NCBI RefSeq assembly: GCF_009799805.1
Contig: NZ_CP047050.1
Span: 2,680,001 to 2,744,000 of the forward strand
Direction of reading: 5' to 3'
Length of the DNA stretch: 64,000 nucleotides
Origin: Myroides phaeus
GTDB taxonomy: Bacteria > Bacteroidota > Bacteroidia > Flavobacteriales > Flavobacteriaceae
In this document: one piece after another, positions 45,297 through 54,349 of the stretch
How positions within the stretch are numbered: the stretch's first letter is position 1
How the letters are laid out: each line of letters opens with the position of its first letter
Notes under the pieces: model-generated
The model's input: the letters and a program-made list of their open reading frames with translations, nothing else
Databases searched by the model: none
What the model was told of the DNA's origin: nothing
Position numbers and translations under genes: made by a program

Positions 45297-46229
45297 TTAG
45301 AAGAAACGAGGAGTATTAATTCTTCCTGTGCGACTAAAAATATCGAAGCGTAAGAAGATCTCATGTGAACCTGAGTTGTAATTTCTCAACGATGTTGTAT
45401 CTGCATCATAAGCATAACCTACAAACAGATTATCATTTACTTGGAAACCTGCCAAAGCACTTACTGAAGCATCCCAACGATAAGCAGCACCTACTGTAAA
45501 CTTATCAACGATTAAGAAGTTCGCCGTTAAGTCAACTTGTAAAGGAGCTCCCTCTACCGCTTTCATTAAGAAAGCTGGTTTGAACTTCAAACTCGGGTTT
45601 AATTCAAAAACATAACCTCCCATTAAGTAAAAGTTTGCTTTTTGACGCATTGTTTCTACATCGTTATCGTCATATCTATCCGAAGTTAAAAAGTTCGGAA
45701 CTGACAATCCAAGATAAGCTCTGTCTGAATACAAATAAAGACCAGCCCCTAAATTTGGCGTAAACTTATTGTTGATATTAGTTTGAGAAACAGGATCCAA
45801 AGGATTGTGAATGTTCAATTTCGTATAATCTACATCCAATAAATTAGCTGTTCCTTTAATACCAAAGGCCAACTTATAATCTCTGTTCAAATCGATTGCA
45901 TACGATAAATCAACAGAAATATTGTTTTCATCCATTGCACCCAATCGGTCATTAGTGAAATTAACACCTAATCCCAATCCGCTTTCTCCTAATGGAGTTG
46001 CAACAGAAACATTAGCTGTTTTAGGTGCACCTTCTAATCCTACCCATTGCGTTCTATACATTCCAAATACACTAAGAACACCTCTCGACCCAGCATAAGC
46101 AGGGTTAATATTGTTCGTATTGTACATATACTGCGTAAACTGAGGATCTTGTTGCGCATACATTTGACTGAAACAGCCTACTGCAAGTAGGCTAATTCCA
46201 ATCTTCTTTATTTTATTATGAATACTCAT
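45297..46229 (-). CDS. PorP/SprF family type IX secretion outer-membrane protein
   Basis: A 310-residue predicted outer-membrane barrel. The signal peptide ends near MYAQ, followed by the family hallmark QDPQFTQYMYNTNNINPAYAGSRG and YRTQWVGLEGAPKT. Alternating amphipathic strands continue to the end (LFVGYAYDADTT, HEIFLRFDIF). In Flavobacterium johnsoniae, SprF is needed for secretion of SprB, which has a type B C-terminal domain. Here it lies 11 bases after a gene with such a domain and is the last gene of the surface-protein operon. It is probably the dedicated exit or anchoring partner. Confidence 0.93.
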   Translation of the reverse strand: MSIHNKIKKIGISLLAVGCFSQMYAQQDPQFTQYMYNTNNINPAYAGSRGVLSVFGMYRTQWVGLEGAPKTANVSVATPLGESGLGLGVNFTNDRLGAMDENNISVDLSYAIDLNRDYKLAFGIKGTANLLDVDYTKLNIHNPLDPVSQTNINNKFTPNLGAGLYLYSDRAYLGLSVPNFLTSDRYDDNDVETMRQKANFYLMGGYVFELNPSLKFKPAFLMKAVEGAPLQVDLTANFLIVDKFTVGAAYRWDASVSALAGFQVNDNLFVGYAYDADTTSLRNYNSGSHEIFLRFDIFSRTGRINTPRFF

Positions 46230-46240
46230 AGATTCTTTTC

Positions 46241-47530
46241 TTAGTTGTTATCTAAATGCAAATATCCAGATTTTTTAATCATTTTAGAGCCATTAGCATC
46301 TTTATGCTCGTAGCTAACAATGTAAAAATATGTACCTGATGGTAACTTTTCGTTTTTGTTTACAGTAACACGACCTTCTGAATATCCACGGAAAACGTTT
46401 CCGTTACTATCATACGCCTTAGTTTCATAAACCTTCACCCCCCAACGGTTGTACACTTCCACTGTATTATTTGGAAACTTATTGATATTGTCAATTAAGA
46501 AATAATCGTTCTTATCATCTCCGTTAGGCGTTACTAAGTTATAAATAACTATATCACCATCCAATAGCAATTCTTTTTTTACAGTAGCAAGGGTAAAGAA
46601 TCCATATCCTTTTACAGATGCAGCAGTAGTAATTTCTTTTTTATCCATATCAACTACTCCTCCTTCATCAACCCAAACTTGCTGTCTTGCATCCCAACGA
46701 ACAATGTGTAATTCCTTTTCCGGATCTTTTAACAACTCAGCTGGTGTCGTACGTTCATCCCAACTCAACGTTAGCATAATACCACTCTCACCATTAATAC
46801 GATCTACAGTCCATAACTCGCGCTCATCTAACAAATTTATCACTCCTGATTTTCCTGAACGAGCTCTAAAGAAATTCTTGTCGTCAAGAGAATATTTTCC
46901 TTCATAAGATTCAGTTACATTCGCTGGTGCACTAATACGTGCATAACGATAAATCCCTTTATCTCCCTTAGGATATTGAAACTCTTCACTACCTATTTTT
47001 TCAACATACCCTTCAGCGTGACTTCTATCTTTAGGGTTAATTGCTTTAGAACCTTGATGAAAAGTAAGCGCCCCTTTTAGAGAGTCCACTTTAATGATCC
47101 CATCTTTAAAATCCACAGAGCCATTTACGTTCATTTCGTTTTTAAGATCAAAGGCAACGTAGTTTTCTGCATTATCTAAAACAACATCGAAAAACGCTGT
47201 TGGTTTTTTTCCAGAAATAACTTGTTTTCCCTTTTCATCTTCGTAACGAGTAAAGATCGCTTTAGACTCTTTCGCTCCATCACTGTGATAATATAAATTA
47301 TCATTGTTAAAGTTGCTATAGTAATAAGCAGTACCATCGTTTTTTACTTTACCATCAGCAGTATTATCAAAGTCATAAACAGTAGACAAAACTCCACCTT
47401 CAGCAATAGAGATAATGCCTTCATTTAGCAACACTTGTTCTTTTTTTGCCTTATCAACTTGTGCAACAACTGCACCTGGTGCAATCATCCCCACAAGAGT
47501 AAGAGATTTGAATATATTTTTTGACTTCAT
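46241..47530 (-). CDS. Secreted protein with gliding-motility/type B C-terminal domain
   Basis: A 429-residue exported protein. The signal peptide is MKSKNIFKSLTLVGMIAPGAVVAQ. The central region is beta-rich without a recognised enzyme motif. The last 95 residues are a CHU_C/type B type IX sorting domain: VTPNGDDKNDYFLIDNI, VEVYNRWGVKVYE, LPSGTYFYIVSYE and KKSGYLHLDNN. It is the only protein of the operon with a recognisable type IX signal. It is 2 bases downstream of the 1425-residue gene and 11 bases upstream of the porP/sprF-like gene, strongly suggesting a cognate cargo-channel pair. Confidence 0.9.
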   Translation of the reverse strand: MKSKNIFKSLTLVGMIAPGAVVAQVDKAKKEQVLLNEGIISIAEGGVLSTVYDFDNTADGKVKNDGTAYYYSNFNNDNLYYHSDGAKESKAIFTRYEDEKGKQVISGKKPTAFFDVVLDNAENYVAFDLKNEMNVNGSVDFKDGIIKVDSLKGALTFHQGSKAINPKDRSHAEGYVEKIGSEEFQYPKGDKGIYRYARISAPANVTESYEGKYSLDDKNFFRARSGKSGVINLLDERELWTVDRINGESGIMLTLSWDERTTPAELLKDPEKELHIVRWDARQQVWVDEGGVVDMDKKEITTAASVKGYGFFTLATVKKELLLDGDIVIYNLVTPNGDDKNDYFLIDNINKFPNNTVEVYNRWGVKVYETKAYDSNGNVFRGYSEGRVTVNKNEKLPSGTYFYIVSYEHKDANGSKMIKKSGYLHLDNN

Positions 47531-47532
47531 TA

Positions 47533-50500
47533 CTATTTTATTTTTTGGTAAATATTAGGATTTGTAATCAATAGACTACGTCCTTTTAAAGGAACAAATG
47601 TATGATAAGGTCTGTCAGCGTCCCAACCTAAATCTCCTTCTTTATAAGGCGTTGGATCAGTTGAATCCACCTCAAATTCCATCTTAGTAGTATTCAGAAT
47701 ACCAAGCCCTTTAACCGCCGCTCTATTGTACACTCCTTTGTTTGCAAAGATATCATTTTTTGTTATTTTATAGTCAACTTTAAACGTCCAAACTTCATTT
47801 CTATTTAAAATTCCGTCGTTATTTTTATCACCATCTAAAGAAACAAAATTTGGCACTGGTTTTTTTGTTTTCTCATCTATCGAAATATTAAAACCAAACA
47901 ACGGATCTATGATTGCAACATCATAAATATCCATATCACCAGCATTCTTCACTTTAAATGTATACGTGATAGTTTCGCCTATATCGGCATATTTATCTTT
48001 GTTATTATCATTAAAAACACCGTCTTTTTCTAACGTACAAGTTTCACAATCTTTTTGTTTTTGACCATAACCAAAACCAATCATTTTAGTTGCTCCTACA
48101 ACAACTTGAGTTACATCAATATTATTAGCTTCATTTTCATCCGAAATCCAGTGAATCTTTTCAAATACCACAGCAGCTTTAGTTATCTTATCAAAAACTT
48201 CTAATTCTTCTAAAGGAGACTCAGTAGTTCGTTTTCCAAATAACTTAACATTTCCCCATTTATCAATAATGACACGTATAGCTGGAGTAGGATTATTAAG
48301 TCTATCACTAAGGTCAATCTTTTTATTTTCATTTATTTTCCAAATTTCATAAACTCCATTACTCCCCCATTTACTGCCAGTTCTATCTTTAAAACGTACA
48401 TTTTGCTCTAACTTTTTACTACTATTCGTTGGCTTTCCTGATTGAAACTCCAATTCTTCTTTATACAGAGGAACTCCATTTATGACCATATTGAAAGAGT
48501 TATCTAATTGATAAATATCTACAACAAATCCACCATTCGTACCTGGTTGAGTAAATTTTTGTGCTAAAATCTTACCATTATTTAGCTTGCCTTCTATATT
48601 ATCCCATCCAAAACCTTTACCTACTACATCTGTATAACATAGATCAGCACAGGTAATTGGCGTTGCTTTAATAGTACATCCATTAGAACTTCTTCTTGTA
48701 AAAGCAATATTATCAAGAATTGTGTGTCCAAAACCTTTACCACTTACTAATGCACGGTCTTGACTACCACGTATTGCCACTTTTACCTTTTTACCTTCAA
48801 TTTTACACGAAGTATCATCTACTCTAAAACTTGCCGTTAAAGGAACCCAACCTAAACTGAATCCTGTTTCTGCAGCACCTTCAGGCAATTCTGCACCAGC
48901 AAACTTAAGTGGAACTGTTGCTAAAATCTGTCCTCCCTCTGTATCAATCACATCAATTAACATGTAATCTTTATCGTGATAAGTAACATAAGAATACAAA
49001 TCCAACGTATAGGTTGTATTAGCCTTTAATGGTTCTTTTACATCAAATTCATAAAATGGCTTTATACTTTGCGTTGCACTGGCAGCCCCACGAATTAAGA
49101 AAGCTGCACCATTCACGGCGCCAGACATATCTCTAACAGCACCAGGTTGATCCCAAGCAGGAGTCCAATCATAAAAGTCTACCGGATGATTAGGATACCA
49201 AGTTTGTGTTTTCCACGGATCTCTATCATCTAACCCCATTCTTACATAACCTGGAGGTAAAACAGCATAGTGTCCATCAGGAATACGCGCTATATCATTT
49301 TGCACTTTGTACCCAGGATATCTTTTATCATTAATACCTGGCGCAAAATTATAAGTACTTGTTGCTCCACCCACAGCTCCATTTCGTATCGTATTTCCTT
49401 GCTGATTCTTTTGAATACTTCCGTCGGAATTTAAACTTACAGAAGCTCTATTTGTCCAGTCTGTTCTTCCCGAATTTACATTCCAATATCCTCTGTCAAA
49501 ATCTTCGTAATACAATACTGCATCAACACAAGGTCCAAGCAACATAAATGAAGCCTCTGTAATATTATTACACCCAATTGATCCACTGTTTGTACCTAAA
49601 GAACTTGTATCATTATTATAACATTCAAAGTGTGGATTGGTCGGTGCTAATTTTGGATCTCCATTCGTAGCATCTGGATCAGTTACATCCGCAGGACGCA
49701 TAATAGTTGCCTCAGCCACTTGATTTCCAATTCCTCCTACTAATTTCCCTTCAAATGTATATGTGATTGTTCCTCTTTTTTTCAAACTCAATTCAGCGTG
49801 ATACATTCTTGTTGCCTTATCATAAGTCAACCGAACATTCTCTCTAACACTATCTTGATAACTAATTGTTGCGCTTGTAATTTCAACACCTCCCGGTACT
49901 TGAAATGTAAAAGGAGCACCTTTTATACCCTTGTCAGAATCAGCAATAACATCACTTGGACCGTAATTACCCGCAATAACCTTATAAACTACTGAGTCAC
50001 CAAAGTTTCCAATTGTAGGATTTGATTTTCCATTAACAGTACTTAAAACTGTGGTGTACAAATCGGCTTCTTTAACTTCTACAAAAGTTTCTTTATTAAC
50101 TTTATTACCTACTCTAAATGTCCAGGTGTCCATCGACTTTTTATCACCAAATGTATTTAGTGCTCCTGTTCCACCAGCACCCCATTTATGCCCATTCACA
50201 TTACTACTAATCCCTTGATTACCTTTTATTGTATGGCTATTTTCTATCGGATCTACTTTATTTCCTTCTAAAATAATTATCTCAGTTTCTTCATAATGCG
50301 CCGGAACCCATCGTCCATTTACATATTTACCATAAACCCAAACTCTTTCAATTGTTGTGGGAATTGATATATCAATATCATCCCAAAATACTTTATCTGA
50401 AATAAATTTGCCATTTAAATTTTTATAATCTAATAATTCAATGGCTATTCCCCCTGTGTTATATTCAATATCAAAAAATGGAAAGTGAACCTCTGCCCCT

Positions 50501-51810
50501 TGTAATTGTACCTTCACCTCAATTGGCACACGTCCCAGCTCCTTAGCAAGTTTCTTACCTGCTTTATTCTTCCCATCCCAAAACACTCTATTAACCCCCT
50601 CTTTTGTATTACCTTCTAAAGTAAAAAAAACATTGTTGTTATTTAGAATTTCAATAGTATATTGTTGTCCTGCTACTGGTGCGTCAAATACAACATATCC
50701 TCCTTTATGCCCAATTACTCCATCTGTCCCTTCTGCTCCAACAATATGAACATTTTGAACCTCTGGCTCTAAAACAGAAGGATTTAACCAAGTTACTCTA
50801 TTCGGATAATGATCTTTTTCAACACCTACACTCACTATTGCTTTAGAAGGCATATCCTCTGCAGGAAATGTATAAAACATTTTATGTGTTATATTCTCAT
50901 TATCATCAGGTGTATTAGGATTATGAATCCTTTTTGAAGCAGTACTCGCTTCTTCATTTAAACTTTTATATTTAGAATTTCCTTTATCATCTTTAAACCC
51001 TATACTATTTGTAAAAAAAGCCCAAACAATACCTGATGTACCATTGTGTTTTACTCGGTATGTAAAACCATCATTTGTACGAACAAAAAATTCTCCATTA
51101 AATTCAATATTCTGATAATTATAACCAGAACTAAAATTCCCATTTGAAAAATTCAAGTTAGTAGCATAAACACGTCCTGGAATAAAAGCTGTACCACCAC
51201 CATTAAGTACTGAAACATCCCATGCAACGATAGTGGCATCATCTCCTTGAGTCCAATTCTCATTAGCATAAAAAACATTACCTTGCCAATTCATTCTTCT
51301 TGAGGTAAATTCTACTCTATAAATACCTTCACCTCCTTTAGGTACTTTATAATAAATAGGGGTATATCCACCTTCTTTATCTTCCTTATACTTTTTGGGT
51401 CCTGCAAGCTCAGCTTTTCTATTTGGAATATTTCCCAAACTATTATCCTTTTTTAAAAAAGTTCCATCTGGCGCATAAAGAGCTATACCTCCTACATCTG
51501 AACCATATCCTTGCGCAGAAGAAGCCATTGTTATCGTTTCACCTTCCTTTGCATATACATAATGGGCTCCCGCATTAGGAAAAGGAATAGCCTCTGGTGC
51601 TGTATATCCCTTTCCTAATAACATAGCCCGATGTCCTTTTCCAACAGGATATAAAATCTCAGAACCATCAGAGTTAAATTCCTTCGCTTTAGCTGGATAT
51701 AAGTCCTTCGATCCATCAGCTAAGGCATTTGAAACAGACAATAATGCGAAACATCCCACCAGTGCCTTTTTCAATACTTTAGCTGTAAAATTATCTATAT
51801 GTTTTCTCAT
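47533..51810 (-). CDS. Large secreted multidomain surface protein (1425 aa)
   Basis: Exported protein of unknown function with a signal peptide ending near SNALA. An N-terminal beta-rich part has KDLYPAKAKE and ILYPVGKGHRAML. A FlgD/Ig-like motif (NRVFWDGKNKAGKKL) lies near residue 410. A middle jelly-roll-like part has LYYEDFDRGYW and ILDNIAFTRRS, as in carbohydrate-binding or adhesive modules. Near the end is a DUF11-like repeat (GETITYTFKVKNAGDMDIYDV). About nine cysteines are in the mature part. It ends LLITNPNIYQKIK, with no type IX sorting domain. It is 47 bases after the 824-residue gene and 2 bases before the type B protein gene. Confidence 0.8.
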   Translation of the reverse strand: MRKHIDNFTAKVLKKALVGCFALLSVSNALADGSKDLYPAKAKEFNSDGSEILYPVGKGHRAMLLGKGYTAPEAIPFPNAGAHYVYAKEGETITMASSAQGYGSDVGGIALYAPDGTFLKKDNSLGNIPNRKAELAGPKKYKEDKEGGYTPIYYKVPKGGEGIYRVEFTSRRMNWQGNVFYANENWTQGDDATIVAWDVSVLNGGGTAFIPGRVYATNLNFSNGNFSSGYNYQNIEFNGEFFVRTNDGFTYRVKHNGTSGIVWAFFTNSIGFKDDKGNSKYKSLNEEASTASKRIHNPNTPDDNENITHKMFYTFPAEDMPSKAIVSVGVEKDHYPNRVTWLNPSVLEPEVQNVHIVGAEGTDGVIGHKGGYVVFDAPVAGQQYTIEILNNNNVFFTLEGNTKEGVNRVFWDGKNKAGKKLAKELGRVPIEVKVQLQGAEVHFPFFDIEYNTGGIAIELLDYKNLNGKFISDKVFWDDIDISIPTTIERVWVYGKYVNGRWVPAHYEETEIIILEGNKVDPIENSHTIKGNQGISSNVNGHKWGAGGTGALNTFGDKKSMDTWTFRVGNKVNKETFVEVKEADLYTTVLSTVNGKSNPTIGNFGDSVVYKVIAGNYGPSDVIADSDKGIKGAPFTFQVPGGVEITSATISYQDSVRENVRLTYDKATRMYHAELSLKKRGTITYTFEGKLVGGIGNQVAEATIMRPADVTDPDATNGDPKLAPTNPHFECYNNDTSSLGTNSGSIGCNNITEASFMLLGPCVDAVLYYEDFDRGYWNVNSGRTDWTNRASVSLNSDGSIQKNQQGNTIRNGAVGGATSTYNFAPGINDKRYPGYKVQNDIARIPDGHYAVLPPGYVRMGLDDRDPWKTQTWYPNHPVDFYDWTPAWDQPGAVRDMSGAVNGAAFLIRGAASATQSIKPFYEFDVKEPLKANTTYTLDLYSYVTYHDKDYMLIDVIDTEGGQILATVPLKFAGAELPEGAAETGFSLGWVPLTASFRVDDTSCKIEGKKVKVAIRGSQDRALVSGKGFGHTILDNIAFTRRSSNGCTIKATPITCADLCYTDVVGKGFGWDNIEGKLNNGKILAQKFTQPGTNGGFVVDIYQLDNSFNMVINGVPLYKEELEFQSGKPTNSSKKLEQNVRFKDRTGSKWGSNGVYEIWKINENKKIDLSDRLNNPTPAIRVIIDKWGNVKLFGKRTTESPLEELEVFDKITKAAVVFEKIHWISDENEANNIDVTQVVVGATKMIGFGYGQKQKDCETCTLEKDGVFNDNNKDKYADIGETITYTFKVKNAGDMDIYDVAIIDPLFGFNISIDEKTKKPVPNFVSLDGDKNNDGILNRNEVWTFKVDYKITKNDIFANKGVYNRAAVKGLGILNTTKMEFEVDSTDPTPYKEGDLGWDADRPYHTFVPLKGRSLLITNPNIYQKIK

Positions 51811-51857
51811 ATTTTCTAATATATCTGTACATAAATTTCAATAATAGATAAAACCTA

Positions 51858-54332
51858 CTATTGAACTCCTGTACCTGTATTTGAATCTTTTATTACAAAA
51901 ACGATAGTCATATAAGACCCTTGTGTTGCTTCTCCAATAATATTATAAGTCATAATACCTTCTTTACTAATCTTAATTCCTGAGAAAACACTTGTATCGT
52001 AATAAGTTACATAATAATGCAATTGTTCTTTATTTAAAACAGAGATATCAGCAGGAGCACCCTCACTTCCAATAATACCTCCAGTATAAGGCATTACCCC
52101 TTCATCGGCACCATGTGCTATATTATAATTTGCACTTCCTGTTCCTGGCAAACCTCCTGTAAATTGATTTACATAATCTTGGTATAAGTTTCTTTGAAGT
52201 CCTGATCCTTTTTTTGATGTATCAAAAATCACAGCAGGCATATAAAAGAACTTTGGCATTGCTCCATTTGATGTTTTTAAAACACCATTACTATCAGCAA
52301 CAACCACTTTATCCGTAACAATATTACCAGGTAATTGATTTATTTCATCAATTTTCACGTGTCCATGAACTACTTCTAAAGAGTTAAATTCTGCTACTTT
52401 ACGAGGCGTTTCAGTCACAGTTCCATTTTCCGAACCAAACAAACCAACTGTCAGCTTACCATCAGCGGCTAACTTCATACGTTGAATTTGATTAGCTGTA
52501 AAAGCAAATCCTTGATTAGTACCAGACTCAGAAGTTATATTAAACTGTAAACCTGCATTTTTTCCAGCAGCAGTAATTTGTCCGACTTGATTTGGATCTT
52601 GAAAGAAATCCATTCTATTTGTACTTCCATTACCTCTTGATGCCACCTGAACATTACTTCTATCAGCGCTTGACAAAGTCAAAGCATATTGAGCTCCGTT
52701 TTGACCAAACGTTGCCGTAGACGCCTCTTGATTAGCTACTTTTTGAATAAAATTCAATGTATTACCATTCAAATCTACCGTACGATTGTTTGCCAAAGTA
52801 CCATCAACATTATAGATATTAGTGTCCTTATCAGCAGCAGGTGTTGTCCATTTTACTGTTTTGTTATCACCTTCTCCTTCGATAGTTAATACTTGTCCTT
52901 TTGTAGCTCCGTTTGTATCAATAGCTACATCATAGAAAACTTCTTTACCATCTTTTTCTGGAGTCGCTTTCCCGTCTGAAACAATAACTCCATTACCAGC
53001 TCTAACAACTGTATTAACTTGATCTTTTAAAATCTCTGCCTTATTAATACTTACTTTGTACTCCGTATTATTATTATCAACAGTAGGTGTAACAGTAACA
53101 AGATTATCTGTACCAACAACAGTTGTCGTTTTTTGGACTGCTCGTATAGCTTCCTGAGAAACATTTACAGCGTACGTAGTGTGTTTTCCTCCTTCAGCAG
53201 GTGTTTTAGTAACAGTTGTGTTTGTTCCATTTACAACCTCCACCGTTTTTTGACCAGTCTGAATAGCCGGTTCTAAATCTACAGATGAAGCAACACCATT
53301 TACAGTACTCGTAAGTGCGTTTCCTTTAAGCGCCAACACATTAGTTGTAGCTGTAATTAAAGTAGATTGATTAACCCATTTAGTTGTAGTACCATCAGTA
53401 ATCAATACTTGTCCAGCAGTAGTACCAGGTGTAATTTGAGCATTAGTTACTTGCCCACCTATATTCTGTAAACTTAACTTCTTTTCATCAACATCGATTG
53501 TGAATGCTTTCAATGCAGCTCCTTTTGCTCCCTCACTTAACACAACCTTATCACTTGCCGCAGTTACATCTTGTCCTGTCACAAGAGAAGATGCTAAGTT
53601 TTCATACTTAACCGATCCATCATTCTGAACAACAGCTACCTTACCTGCATCTTCCTTTTCAGCTACTAATTTACCAGCAGTTACATTTTTATCAGCTAAA
53701 TCTTCCGTTTTTACTTCTCCATTTTTTATTTGAGCAGAAGTAATAGATTCGTTTTTAACTCTTAAAGAAGTTTCTACAAGCGTAGCATTCTTACCACCTG
53801 TAACCACTTCAATAGTAGCATTTCCCTCATCTGCTGCAGACAAATTCTTAGCATCACTTATATGCGAAGCCGTAATGGTAGTTGGTGTCCATTTACCATC
53901 TACAAATGTCAAAACTTGATTAGCAACAGGCTTTGATTCACTTACTTGTGAACCCTGAATAGCAACAACCTTTGTTTCTCCTGTTTTCCCTATAGCATCA
54001 CCTGCTAAAGAGATTTCAGTAACATCAGATTGTTTTGCAAAACGCACCCAACGATTAGTATCCCAATAGTAATAACCTGGAGTTACGTCTTCGTGAGTAT
54101 TTTCATTATATACCATCAATGACTGGGCTGGTCCATTAATAGGGTTTAGCCCATTAGTAGTTTCAACTAAATCTACACGTGGAATTAATAAACCTCTTTT
54201 AGGAGATTGAATATCTACTGCTGCAGATTTATGTGGCTTATCCGTTCCGAATCCTTGTTGTGCGTGAGCTTGCTCAGCACTTAAAGAAAGTACTAAAGCA
54301 AGTCCTGCATATCCTATATAAGATTTTTTCAT
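51858..54332 (-). CDS. Large secreted tail-fibre-like repeat protein (824 aa)
   Basis: Exported protein with signal peptide ending AHAQ. The mature N-terminus QGFGTDKPHKSAAVDIQ and RGLLIPRVDL, then PGYYYWDTNRWVRF, is shared with the next two large genes. The body has repeats of the type GxVLxTDxxGxVxW (GKVAVVQNDGSVKYEN, GQVLITDGTTTKWVN) and ITSAQIKNGEVKTEDL. The C-terminal 120 residues are distinct and more globular (MPAVIFDTSKKGSGLQRNLY). No cysteine was noticed in the mature part and no type IX sorting domain. I interpret it as a subunit of a surface fibre, by analogy only. Confidence 0.8.
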   Translation of the reverse strand: MKKSYIGYAGLALVLSLSAEQAHAQQGFGTDKPHKSAAVDIQSPKRGLLIPRVDLVETTNGLNPINGPAQSLMVYNENTHEDVTPGYYYWDTNRWVRFAKQSDVTEISLAGDAIGKTGETKVVAIQGSQVSESKPVANQVLTFVDGKWTPTTITASHISDAKNLSAADEGNATIEVVTGGKNATLVETSLRVKNESITSAQIKNGEVKTEDLADKNVTAGKLVAEKEDAGKVAVVQNDGSVKYENLASSLVTGQDVTAASDKVVLSEGAKGAALKAFTIDVDEKKLSLQNIGGQVTNAQITPGTTAGQVLITDGTTTKWVNQSTLITATTNVLALKGNALTSTVNGVASSVDLEPAIQTGQKTVEVVNGTNTTVTKTPAEGGKHTTYAVNVSQEAIRAVQKTTTVVGTDNLVTVTPTVDNNNTEYKVSINKAEILKDQVNTVVRAGNGVIVSDGKATPEKDGKEVFYDVAIDTNGATKGQVLTIEGEGDNKTVKWTTPAADKDTNIYNVDGTLANNRTVDLNGNTLNFIQKVANQEASTATFGQNGAQYALTLSSADRSNVQVASRGNGSTNRMDFFQDPNQVGQITAAGKNAGLQFNITSESGTNQGFAFTANQIQRMKLAADGKLTVGLFGSENGTVTETPRKVAEFNSLEVVHGHVKIDEINQLPGNIVTDKVVVADSNGVLKTSNGAMPKFFYMPAVIFDTSKKGSGLQRNLYQDYVNQFTGGLPGTGSANYNIAHGADEGVMPYTGGIIGSEGAPADISVLNKEQLHYYVTYYDTSVFSGIKISKEGIMTYNIIGEATQGSYMTIVFVIKDSNTGTGVQ

Positions 54333-54349
54333 TTTGTTGTGTTTTTTAA

